A DNA stretch of 64,000 nucleotides from an uncultured Kineothrix sp. Lineage in GTDB: Bacteria; Bacillota; Clostridia; Lachnospirales; Lachnospiraceae. Positions 1-7,096 of the stretch are shown in pieces. The stretch is taken from assembly GCA_910588855.1 (NCBI GenBank), contig CAJUSR010000006.1, positions 75,681-139,680 on the forward strand, given 5' to 3'. The translations under genes and the position numbers were made by a program. Under the pieces are notes generated by a model. That model made no database searches and was not told the origin of the DNA. It worked only from the letters and a program-made list of their open reading frames with translations. Each line of letters opens with the position of its first letter. Positions within the stretch are counted from its first letter, which is position 1.

Positions 1-91
1 GCACAGAAATTTTACCTTCTGCCTAATTAGACAACACTCCCTTACCCCTGTGACACAAAAGTTTTCCCGCACAAAAATTTACCTTCTGTCT
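1..91. repeat. Imperfect direct repeat pair, about 23 bp
   Basis: Two copies of a sequence reading GCACA(G/A)AAATTT(T)ACC and continuing TTCTG(C/T)CT lie at 1-24 and 69-91, differing by two substitutions and one base of length. The intervening sequence shows no ORF. They lie just beyond the 3' end of the DUF362 gene. The function is unknown, and the repeat may extend beyond the window edge. Confidence 0.5.
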
Positions 92-122
92 GCACCGTCT
101 GTCTGTAAAACAGGATAAGCTG

Positions 123-1223
123 TCAGGATATGGATTCCACTATGGACTTTAGAAAACAGTATATTTCTTCCTCGGTGGGCGGGCAGCCCTTTAAATTATG
201 CAGAAAGCCGTTTGTACAGTTACCGATGCCGACTGTTCCGCTTTTTCCACGGAACCCCTGGCCAATGCATATTTTTTCCGGGAATCCGCGAAGCAGCCCC
301 TCCTTATCCAGCCTGTCCAATGCCGGTATCAGATAGCCATAACAGGCGCTGCATGAGTCCACTTCTTCCGCCATTTCCCTGAGTTTCATAACCCGTTCCT
401 TGTCCGGCAAGGCCGCCGTATTGCCTGGAGCATTTATTTCCCTCACAGATGCCTTGGACAAATCCCCATTGCCGGCGCCCAGTTGTTGCGCTTTTACAAT
501 ATAGGGTACTTCCTCTATACCATATTCCAAAAGGCTGCATACATAGCTGTCGCACAACACCGGGTCTGCGGCTGCAAAAATACGGTTCATAACCGTAGGG
601 TTTCCGCCGTCTTCAAAGCTTAAATCCCCGCAAATACTGTCCACTAAAATGAAATCCTGCCGTATTCCCACCGCCAGATGGGCAATCGGTTTATGTAGCC
701 CTAATGCATGAAACCGTCTTTTCTCAGCATTGGGAAGCAGACCTTTCATATTCTTCAGGGCACAGGTAATCCTTGTCTGACAATGCCCCTTCATCACCGG
801 TACATTAATCATATAGTCTATTTTCAATGCACATTCACAGATATGAAGCCCCATCCCTGCACAATCCACCGCCACCGCCTTTTCCTTCTGGGTATCTATC
901 AGCTCCACTCCATACCGTTTTGCCAGTTCCCGGTAGCCGCATACTTCAAAAACCTCCTCTGTCCTGGCGCCTACCCAGGCCCCCTCCAAAATGGCAATAT
1001 TTTGAAAATCATGTTCCTGCAAATACTGCAGCAACCCCTCCACCACCTCTGGATGCGTCGTTGCCCCCTTGGATGCCGGAACCGGCGACACAAGATTCGG
1101 TTTTATCCCAATCCTTTTCCCCTTATCTCCAATCATCCCTGCCAAACCCGCTTCTTCCAGAAGCGCCCTTGTCATTTTGGTATATTCTTCTCCGTAAATT
1201 GCTATAATCTCGTTCTTTTTCAT
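123..1223 (-). CDS. DUF362 domain-containing protein
   Basis: The 366-residue protein matches the DUF362 family, whose members often carry or accompany iron-sulfur clusters but mostly lack a defined reaction. Family hallmarks are the N-terminal KPNLVSP segment (about residue 42), the 'PVMKGHCQTRITCALKNMKG' stretch (about 142) and later conserved Asp residues. The C-terminal third has clustered cysteines (a CSAC motif near 293, then GNC and KGCPP near the end), which could bind a metal cluster; this is inference. There is no signal peptide or membrane segment, so it should be cytoplasmic. It is transcribed leftward and separated from the next gene by about 40 bp. Confidence 0.8.
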   Translation of the reverse strand: MKKNEIIAIYGEEYTKMTRALLEEAGLAGMIGDKGKRIGIKPNLVSPVPASKGATTHPEVVEGLLQYLQEHDFQNIAILEGAWVGARTEEVFEVCGYRELAKRYGVELIDTQKEKAVAVDCAGMGLHICECALKIDYMINVPVMKGHCQTRITCALKNMKGLLPNAEKRRFHALGLHKPIAHLAVGIRQDFILVDSICGDLSFEDGGNPTVMNRIFAAADPVLCDSYVCSLLEYGIEEVPYIVKAQQLGAGNGDLSKASVREINAPGNTAALPDKERVMKLREMAEEVDSCSACYGYLIPALDRLDKEGLLRGFPEKICIGQGFRGKSGTVGIGNCTNGFLHNLKGCPPTEEEIYCFLKSIVESIS

Positions 1224-1264
1224 CGTCCTTCCGAACCTTTCTATCGCTCAAGCCTTACCATTTA

Positions 1265-1783
1265 TTACTTCAATAAGTCATTAAGCGTATACTCACCCTT
1301 AGGAATATTGGATAATCTTCTATATTCATGGATAGACATCAATAGTTTATCCACATCTTTAAAATAATTTTTTACAAAATCATAACTTTTGACATTACTA
1401 AACCCTAAATCTGTTTTGCAATATTCACTTGGCTTCTTCCCAGATTTTTTAAAAGCATTATATTTTTGCTCGTTACATATCATCAACATTTCTATTTCTG
1501 GCGCCGTTATTATATTGATTACATCTATTTTGTCTATGTATCCTTTGCTCAATCTAAACTTTTCTCTTCTCGAGTCCAAGATACGCAATATCGTTATCGT
1601 ATTAGAAAATCCCTTTCTTAAATATCTTTGCTCAAACGTTTTGCCATCTCTACATCTAATTATTTTCCCATCAAGCAAATCGCCTTCCCGAAATATTAAC
1701 TTATCATTTTCCAAAAGCAAATCCATAACCGCGTGTTCCGCATTCCCTTCACAAATGCAGGCAATATATCCCCTTAATACCAT
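1265..1783 (-). CDS. RloB/TOPRIM-like small protein paired with AAA ATPase
   Basis: This 172-residue protein starts 13 bp after the AAA ATPase stop behind a strong AAGGAGG site, so the two are surely co-translated. I read a TOPRIM/RloB-like layout: an early glutamate motif (CEGNAE, E12 and E16), an acidic strand end (ILDSRRE, D70), then APEIEML (E96, E98), followed by a KKPSEYCK basic segment. RloB-type proteins accompany RloA-type ATPases in AbiL-like and related anti-phage modules, and by that analogy this would be the nuclease-like effector. The active-site assignment is by pattern only. It could instead be a family of unknown function that merely travels with the ATPase. Base composition is distinctly AT-rich, as in its partner. 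Confidence 0.55.
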   Translation of the reverse strand: MVLRGYIACICEGNAEHAVMDLLLENDKLIFREGDLLDGKIIRCRDGKTFEQRYLRKGFSNTITILRILDSRREKFRLSKGYIDKIDVINIITAPEIEMLMICNEQKYNAFKKSGKKPSEYCKTDLGFSNVKSYDFVKNYFKDVDKLLMSIHEYRRLSNIPKGEYTLNDLLK

Positions 1784-1796
1784 AATGCCCCTCCTT

Positions 1797-2954
1797 CTAA
1801 AGATTCATTAGGACATTCTTTAAATTGACATATGCCTCATACGCAGGAACAGTCCCTTGTAAAAAGCCGCTTTGAAATGCTTCGCTTTTTTTAATGTCAT
1901 TTCGCTTCAGAATATTCGATAAATTTTCTACTGTAATCCCTTTTTTATTTCTTGTAATATATATATTATCATTCCGGTCAAACTCATCCATTAGCTCTGA
2001 ATAATGGGTCGAAAATATTAAAGCCGCACCATTTGAATTTACTTTACAGTCCATAAAAAACCTTATTAATGTGGCTACTATTTCTTTATTAAAATGGTTT
2101 TCCAATTCATCTATGATTAAGTATCCACCTCTCTGGAATACAAACATCGCACTCATAAAAATTCCTATCCCCTTAATTGTTCCGGATGATAAAAACTCGT
2201 TAAGCCTAACCGGGCTATTTAATATAAGTTCTTCATTATCTTTGAACTTTAACCTAATATCAACTTCGTCCCCGTCCATATCCGCTTTTAAATAATCAAT
2301 ATTCGGATCCAGAAAGGCAATTAATTCTTCCGGAAATTCCCCAATCAAAGGCAAAAAATTAAAATCCGTCCATCCCGACATATCCTTCAAAAAGAAACCT
2401 GCTCTATACTTCTTATTAAAAGCAATAATGATACTTACATCTTCCATTAAAAATTCTTCATCTCTGCTCCTAGTCATTGCCGGATATAGATTGTCAAATT
2501 CCAAAAGCGTTTTCTTTGTTTTTATTTTTTCTATATTTTTTGACCACAATTTCTCATTTTCAATAATATATTTGCTATTCAAATCTCCTTTCTCTACTAT
2601 CTTTTGAACAACCGTCTCCAATTTATTGATTGTATTATTTTCACAGTAAAAATAGGTTTCAAAATATACCCTCTCATTCGCTTTCATCCCCTTCAAAACA
2701 TCATTAGCATCAATGAGGTTAATCGGTTGATTATTAAGCATATTAATGATAAAAGATATTGTTTTCAGTATTGTCGTTTTACCTGATGCATTAATCCCCA
2801 TAATAGCTACTGCATTATTTAGATAAATATTAGAAAACAGATGATACATCGTTTCATTTTTTTCAGATTCAACACGTTGCTTTGCAAAAAAATCAATTTC
2901 CAAAACATCTTTGCATAGAGGTAACCCAGTCACTTTAATCTTGAGCAGTTTCAT
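1797..2954 (-). CDS. AAA family ATPase (OLD/RloA/AbiLi-like)
   Basis: The 385-residue P-loop ATPase has Walker A GINASGKTT at about 53-61, Walker B YLIIDELENHF with catalytic Asp-Glu near 282, and a switch histidine in STHYSEL near 317. The preceding LSSGTIKGIGIF resembles the ABC-type signature seen in SMC/OLD-like ATPases. There is no fused TOPRIM domain; the small gene downstream probably provides it. Such ATPases act as sensors or regulators in RloAB, AbiL, PARIS and Gabija-like defence systems. The module is markedly richer in A+T than its flanks, a sign of acquisition. The exact defence type cannot be fixed from sequence reading alone. Confidence 0.75.
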   Translation of the reverse strand: MKLLKIKVTGLPLCKDVLEIDFFAKQRVESEKNETMYHLFSNIYLNNAVAIMGINASGKTTILKTISFIINMLNNQPINLIDANDVLKGMKANERVYFETYFYCENNTINKLETVVQKIVEKGDLNSKYIIENEKLWSKNIEKIKTKKTLLEFDNLYPAMTRSRDEEFLMEDVSIIIAFNKKYRAGFFLKDMSGWTDFNFLPLIGEFPEELIAFLDPNIDYLKADMDGDEVDIRLKFKDNEELILNSPVRLNEFLSSGTIKGIGIFMSAMFVFQRGGYLIIDELENHFNKEIVATLIRFFMDCKVNSNGAALIFSTHYSELMDEFDRNDNIYITRNKKGITVENLSNILKRNDIKKSEAFQSGFLQGTVPAYEAYVNLKNVLMNL

Positions 2955-3090
2955 GCTTTTCCTTTCTACGGCAATTTCGTTTTTATTTTATATTATATCC
3001 ACTATTTTCTTATATATCAACAAATATTTAATTTTATCCCCACATTATTCGTTATTAATTCCCACTTTTTAATAAAGAAGAGAAAATAAA

Positions 3091-3546
3091 TTACGAAAGT
3101 TCCGTTATACCAATAATCTCCTGCACCGGGATTTTGGTTCCGTCCTGCATGTGCAAAACATTCCTATACCTGTCTATCTTTTTTATATAATCCTCCACCG
3201 TGACATATGCTCCTCCTTCTTTTTTATGGTCAGGCAGAAAATACGTGATTGCCGCCTTTGGATAATCCGCTATCCGCTCCTGTATTGATTGCAATTTTTC
3301 ATCCAAAGCCGCTTTGGCGTCTTCTTCCAGTTCCCGTCTCGCCTCTGTCAGCCGGCCCGTCTCCTCTATGGACTCTTCATAACCGGTCAGAGCCGCAAAG
3401 GGGGAAAACTGCGCCGCACGATCCGTTCTTTCCATAGGTGGATGGGCTGTGGAAACGTGATGCGGCAAATGGATAATATCATCATAACAATTGCCCGCTT
3501 TGCCATAAATACTGTCATTTCCTTCTTTATATACATTACTGACCAT
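3091..3546 (-). CDS. YolD-like protein
   Basis: The family is recognised from the conserved segment RTDRAAQFSPFAALTGYEES (about residues 39-58), typical of YolD proteins. In Bacillus these are encoded beside UvrX/YqjW Y-family polymerases and are thought to be their accessory subunits. A longer frame reaches 3588, but I chose the ATG at 3546 because AAGGAGGAG lies 7-9 bases upstream of it. This gives a protein of 151 residues. The gene follows the polymerase gene by about 20 bp on the same strand, so the two form an operon. The central region (about 60-95) is charged and helical; the C-terminal part (YVTVEDYIKKIDRYRNVL) ends with a predicted beta-rich segment. Confidence 0.75.
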   Translation of the reverse strand: MVSNVYKEGNDSIYGKAGNCYDDIIHLPHHVSTAHPPMERTDRAAQFSPFAALTGYEESIEETGRLTEARRELEEDAKAALDEKLQSIQERIADYPKAAITYFLPDHKKEGGAYVTVEDYIKKIDRYRNVLHMQDGTKIPVQEIIGITELS

Positions 3547-3568
3547 GTATATCTCCTCCTTCCGGCCT

Positions 3569-5098
3569 CTATGCCTTATGACCGCCAATTTGCCTGTTCC
3601 TCTCCACGGCCATCGCTCCTTCTTCCAGATTCATCCCCTTTAAAATTGCGTTTTTTCCAAATTTCTTTTTAATATCCAGCATGGCTTTCTGCATCTTCCG
3701 CTCTCTGGCAAGCATCTCTTCCTCTTCTTCTTTCCGCTTCTGCAATGCCGCATAATCGGTAAATAAATCGAGCTGTTCAAAGCTTTCGCTTTCCATAGCC
3801 TTGTCTTCCTTCACCACATAGTTTGCTGTTATGGCAATCCTCCTAACAAGCAGCCCTTTATCCACAATGCGGTCATACAGCGCCATCACCGCATCCATAA
3901 TCAGCTTCGTCGAAGAAGTCCGGCGGTCTAAGTTTACCGTTCCATGAGCATGTTTTGGCACCTTTCGCCCATAATGGTCTACCGTAACTGCCCCTTGATA
4001 CCGTTTCTTAATCTCCGGGTTTGTCAAGTTTTCAATGTCATAGCCTATAGTCAATACCATTTGGCTGGTCACGAGCCCTTTATCCACTAAATCAAGGACA
4101 AGCGAGTCCGTCATTTCCCTGACAATCAGCCTTCCTTTTTCAAAATCATAGGGGCGCTGAAGAACCTGGCCGGAGCCTAAACTGTTGCTTTCCGGTTCAT
4201 ATGCTTTCACATCGGCAATGGTACACGGTTCCCATCCCCAGGCATGGTCGATAAGCAGTTCCGCATTTATCCCGAACAACCTGTACAACAATTCTTCATT
4301 ATGAAAATCCATCGGCTTTCCCACAGAACATCTTGCTACGTCTCCCATCGTAAATATGCCGTTTTCTTTCAGTTTTTTGGCATACCCTCTGCCCACACGC
4401 CAAAAGTCGGTAATCGGACGGTGGTCCCACAACACTTTGCGGTATTCCATCTCATCCAATTCCGCAATGCACACTCCATCCGCGTCCGGCGCCACATGCT
4501 TTGCCACAATATCCATAGCCACTTTGCAAAGATAAAGATTTGTACCGATACCGGCTGCAGCCGTTATCCCCGTTTCTTTCCATATCTCCTGAATCAGCTT
4601 TTTAGCCAGTTCCCTGGCCGTCATCCGGTAAGTGGCCAAATAGCATGTTACGTCTATAAACACTTCATCTATGGAATACACATGGATATCTTCCGGTGCG
4701 GCAAACCGCAAATAAACGTTGTAAACCCTCGTACTGTACTCCATATAAAGGGCCATCCTTGGAGGGGCTGTAATATAGGAAACCGCCAGCTCCGGCGATG
4801 CCTTCAGCTCCGCACTGCTATACGATGAACCCGTAAAAGCATAACCGGGTGCTTTGCTTTTTCTCTTTGCATTTACTTCTTTTACCCTCTGCACTACTTC
4901 AAACAGCCTCGCCCGCCCCGGAATCCCATAAGCTTTCAAAGGCGGCGATACCGCAAGGCAAATGGTCTTTTCCGTACGGCTTGCATCGGCAACGACCAAA
5001 TGGGTATCCATTGCATCCAGCCCCCGCTCTACGCATTCCACGGAAGCATAAAACGATTTTAAGTCAATCGCAATATAACTACGGTTCTCCTCTGTCAT
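3569..5098 (-). CDS. Y-family DNA polymerase, UvrX/UmuC-like
   Basis: This is a translesion DNA polymerase of 509 residues. The palm carboxylates are visible as YIAIDLKSFYASVE (D12, near the N-terminus) and YSIDEVFIDV (D144, E145). The steric finger region follows D12, and a little-finger domain fills roughly 250-400. The C-terminal tail is rich in charged residues and may hold a clamp-binding site, though I see no clear QxxLF. Adjacency to yolD places it with the Bacillus UvrX/YqjW group and not with DinB. Its first codons overlap the end of the upstream GNAT gene by 20 bp, implying translational coupling. I saw no convincing LexA box upstream. Confidence 0.85.
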   Translation of the reverse strand: MTEENRSYIAIDLKSFYASVECVERGLDAMDTHLVVADASRTEKTICLAVSPPLKAYGIPGRARLFEVVQRVKEVNAKRKSKAPGYAFTGSSYSSAELKASPELAVSYITAPPRMALYMEYSTRVYNVYLRFAAPEDIHVYSIDEVFIDVTCYLATYRMTARELAKKLIQEIWKETGITAAAGIGTNLYLCKVAMDIVAKHVAPDADGVCIAELDEMEYRKVLWDHRPITDFWRVGRGYAKKLKENGIFTMGDVARCSVGKPMDFHNEELLYRLFGINAELLIDHAWGWEPCTIADVKAYEPESNSLGSGQVLQRPYDFEKGRLIVREMTDSLVLDLVDKGLVTSQMVLTIGYDIENLTNPEIKKRYQGAVTVDHYGRKVPKHAHGTVNLDRRTSSTKLIMDAVMALYDRIVDKGLLVRRIAITANYVVKEDKAMESESFEQLDLFTDYAALQKRKEEEEEMLARERKMQKAMLDIKKKFGKNAILKGMNLEEGAMAVERNRQIGGHKA

Positions 5099-5948
5099 TA
5101 CCCAATCTCTCCCTTACATACCATTCATACCATATCCCTTTATCTTCTACCCTTCCCTCCCGCTCAAACCCTAACTTCCTGCACAAACAAATGGAGGCTC
5201 TGTTTTCCTCCCTGACCAGTGCCTGTACTTTTGCAAATCCCAATTCCTGTTCCCCATACTCCAGAATGGCACGGCAAACCTCATAAGCATACCCCTTCCC
5301 CTGATATGGCACGGCAATCAAAAACCCCAGCTCGGGCATATCAAACCCCGGCCTCCAGCTCAGACCGGCACGCCCTATCATTTCCCCGTTTTCTTTACAT
5401 AAAATGCTCCACAATCCATATCCGTAAAACCCATATATCTCCTGGATATACTTTTTTGTATACTCTATTTCATCCGCCGGGTTTGCGAACAAACCTTCCA
5501 TATAATAAGTAATGGACGGCTCCGCATATATTCCGTAAAATTTTTCTACATCTTCTACTATTGTTTCTCTGATAACACACCGCTCCGTTTCCACAATTTT
5601 CCACGGCTTTCCTGCCATACGCTGATACGCCTTTTCAAAAGAATCCCAACTTAATTCTTCAATATCCGTAATCGCGTAAGCAGCCCCCGACAAATCCTCC
5701 GTCCGGTTGTTCTCATGAAGCAACGCAATCGCATAATCCCCTCTCTTTTTTAATTCACAAAGCAATGCCGAAGAATCTGTAACAAACAGGATATCGTCTT
5801 TGGCGCACTTTTCCGTCCCTTCTTCTTTCCAATCATTAAGATTCCCATAAAAAATTTTTTTATTGTAAAATCCCATATTCTTTTTCAACTCTTCAACAGC
5901 TTTGCTTTGCCCTTCATCCTCCAACAGGAAAACTATTTTTTTTAACAT
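5079..5948 (-). CDS. GNAT N-acetyltransferase with N-terminal HAD-like domain
   Basis: The protein has 289 residues. The C-terminal half (about 118-285) is a RimJ/RimL-type GNAT domain: it begins ETERCVIRETIVEDV, carries the acetyl-CoA loop VPYQGKGYAYE, and ends with the ENRASICLCRKLGFEREG motif. The N-terminal 115 residues (FVTDSSALLCELKKRGDYAI...) resemble a HAD-like fold often fused in Lachnospiraceae GNAT proteins; no catalytic Asp motif is evident, so a regulatory or vestigial role is more likely. The acceptor substrate is unknown. It starts behind a GGGGGAG site and its stop lies inside the polymerase start, making it first gene of the GNAT-polymerase-YolD operon. Confidence 0.8.
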   Translation of the reverse strand: MLKKIVFLLEDEGQSKAVEELKKNMGFYNKKIFYGNLNDWKEEGTEKCAKDDILFVTDSSALLCELKKRGDYAIALLHENNRTEDLSGAAYAITDIEELSWDSFEKAYQRMAGKPWKIVETERCVIRETIVEDVEKFYGIYAEPSITYYMEGLFANPADEIEYTKKYIQEIYGFYGYGLWSILCKENGEMIGRAGLSWRPGFDMPELGFLIAVPYQGKGYAYEVCRAILEYGEQELGFAKVQALVREENRASICLCRKLGFEREGRVEDKGIWYEWYVRERLGNDRGEP

Positions 5949-6037
5949 GCTCCCCCCTATTTACTAACCCGCTCATTTCGTCTAAAATAGATACAGTAAT
6001 ATCATAAAATAATTTATCAAAGAAGGGAAGCAAAATA

Positions 6038-6559
6038 ATGGCACAGAATCCAATTGTCACTTTTACAATGGAAAACGGGGATGTTTTCAAAGCAGAATTG
6101 TATCCTGAGATTGCCCCCAATACCGTAAACAATTTTATCTCTTTAATCGGAAGAAACTTTTATGACGGGCTCATTTTCCATAGAGTCATCCGCGGCTTTA
6201 TGATTCAAGGCGGCGACCCGGAAGGTTCCGGCATGGGCGGCCCGGGCTACAGCATCAAAGGGGAATTTTCCCAAAACGGCGTGGAAAATGACTTAAAGCA
6301 TGAAGAAGGCGTCCTTTCTATGGCAAGGAGCATGAATCCCGACTCCGCCGGTTCCCAGTTCTTTGTTATGCACAAGCATTCCCCTCACCTTGACGGCAGC
6401 TATGCCGCTTTTGGAAAGGTCATTGAAGGGATGGAAGCCGTTAACCGCATTGCCGAAACACGCACCGATTATTCCGACCGGCCTCTTGAAGACCAGATAA
6501 TAAAAAGCGTTACCGTAGATTGTTTCGGTGTGGAATACCCGGAACCCGAAAAAATTTAA
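6038..6559 (+). CDS. Cyclophilin-type peptidyl-prolyl cis-trans isomerase
   Basis: The 173-residue cytoplasmic cyclophilin catalyses proline isomerisation during folding. It carries the family's catalytic and substrate-binding motifs: FHRVI with the key Arg (about 49), GFMIQGGDPEGSG (about 53-65), and GSQFFVMHK (about 107). No signal peptide is present. Translation starts at an ATG behind GAAGGGAAG. It is monocistronic, divergent from the GNAT gene and closed by a hairpin terminator at 6591. Confidence 0.95.
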   Translation: MAQNPIVTFTMENGDVFKAELYPEIAPNTVNNFISLIGRNFYDGLIFHRVIRGFMIQGGDPEGSGMGGPGYSIKGEFSQNGVENDLKHEEGVLSMARSMNPDSAGSQFFVMHKHSPHLDGSYAAFGKVIEGMEAVNRIAETRTDYSDRPLEDQIIKSVTVDCFGVEYPEPEKI

Positions 6560-6590
6560 TACGGGCAATCTTTCATTGGACAAAATGCCA

Positions 6591-6637
6591 GCCGGAAAAC
6601 CGGGGGATATCTTCTCCCTTTTCCGGCTTTCTTTTTT
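6591..6637 (+). terminator. Intrinsic terminator of cyclophilin gene
   Basis: Arms GCCGGAAAA (6591-6599) and TTTTCCGGC (6619-6627) are perfectly complementary and are followed by TTTCTTTTTT. The site lies 31 bp after the cyclophilin stop. Confidence 0.8.
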
Positions 6638-6795
6638 CCCGTTCATATTTTGTTCATACTCATTTAAAAAAAACTTCAACTTCATAACATTCTTTAGACA
6701 TTTATTTCCCATATACTAAATTCATAAGATAAACAACGAAACAACAATATGACAGTCAGAGTTAATTGATTTTTTAAATAACTTTTTCATAATAA

Positions 6796-6825
6796 ATGCC
6801 AAGTAAAGACAGCTTTACTTGGCAT
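6796..6825. other. Perfect 13-bp hairpin in a 500-bp intergenic region
   Basis: ATGCCAAGTAAAG, a 4-base loop ACAG, and CTTTACTTGGCAT form a perfect stem-loop. It is followed by CCTCCCTTTTATC, so the T-tract is displaced and weak. It may be a secondary terminator or an operator. The whole stretch 6560-7013 holds no convincing gene, only this hairpin, the cyclophilin terminator and the promoter/hairpin described at 6894-6967. Confidence 0.5.
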
Positions 6826-6893
6826 CCTCCCTTTTATCGGAAACTTTTTTCTATTTTCCGGAATTGATTTCAATGATTCCGCTTTATATCCTA

Positions 6894-6922
6894 TTGACAT
6901 ATATACTTTAGCGTAATAAAAT
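6894..6922 (+). promoter_or_regulatory. Promoter upstream of the AGCS symporter
   Basis: TTGACA (6894-6899), a 17-bp spacer and TAAAAT (6917-6922) form a near-consensus sigma-A promoter reading towards the symporter gene. The predicted start is near 6930. It lies immediately before a strong hairpin terminator-like element, which is unusual. Confidence 0.6.
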
Positions 6923-6935
6923 ATATGTATATTGC

Positions 6936-6967
6936 AAAGAGCGTAATAATTTGCGCTCTTTTTTTTC
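6936..6967 (+). terminator. Terminator-like hairpin in the symporter leader
   Basis: AAAGAGCG (6936-6943) pairs with CGCTCTTT (6954-6961), followed by an unbroken run of T to 6966. As it lies just after the predicted transcription start and 35 bp before the first strong ribosome binding site, it may be an attenuator, an mRNA 5'-end stabiliser or the terminator of an upstream transcript. The decamer AGCGTAATAA occurs both at 6910-6919 and 6940-6949. Confidence 0.6.
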
Positions 6968-7018
6968 TATGGAAAATTCCTAACTATTTTATTTATTATG
7001 AAGGAGGTGTATCATGGT

Positions 7019-7096
7019 ATGAGCTTTGCAGGCATTGCCCCGCCACTTCTTATATCATATCATGAAAATTTATGGATGGATTTATTCAGATTGTAA
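7019..7096 (+). CDS. Putative 25-residue leader peptide overlapping the symporter start
   Basis: A strong AAGGAGGTG (7001-7009) is spaced for an ATG at 7014 (ATG GTA TGA, two codons) or the ATG at 7019. The latter opens a 25-codon ORF that ends with TAA at 7094-7096, inside the symporter coding sequence. The symporter's own ATG at 7072 has no Shine-Dalgarno site and an in-frame stop at 7063. Translational coupling from this leader is therefore the simplest reading. No obvious runs of one amino acid suggest classical attenuation. Confidence 0.45.
   Translation: MSFAGIAPPLLISYHENLWMDLFRL

Noticed and set aside
708-1367. A 219-codon plus-strand ORF antisense to DUF362
   Set aside because: It is a shadow frame over a clear family member, with Pro/His/Cys-rich composition and no ribosome site.
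6640-7013. Glycine riboswitch before the AGCS symporter
   Set aside because: AGCS genes often have one, but I could not find the paired aptamer core with GGA/GAG bulges in this AT-rich stretch.
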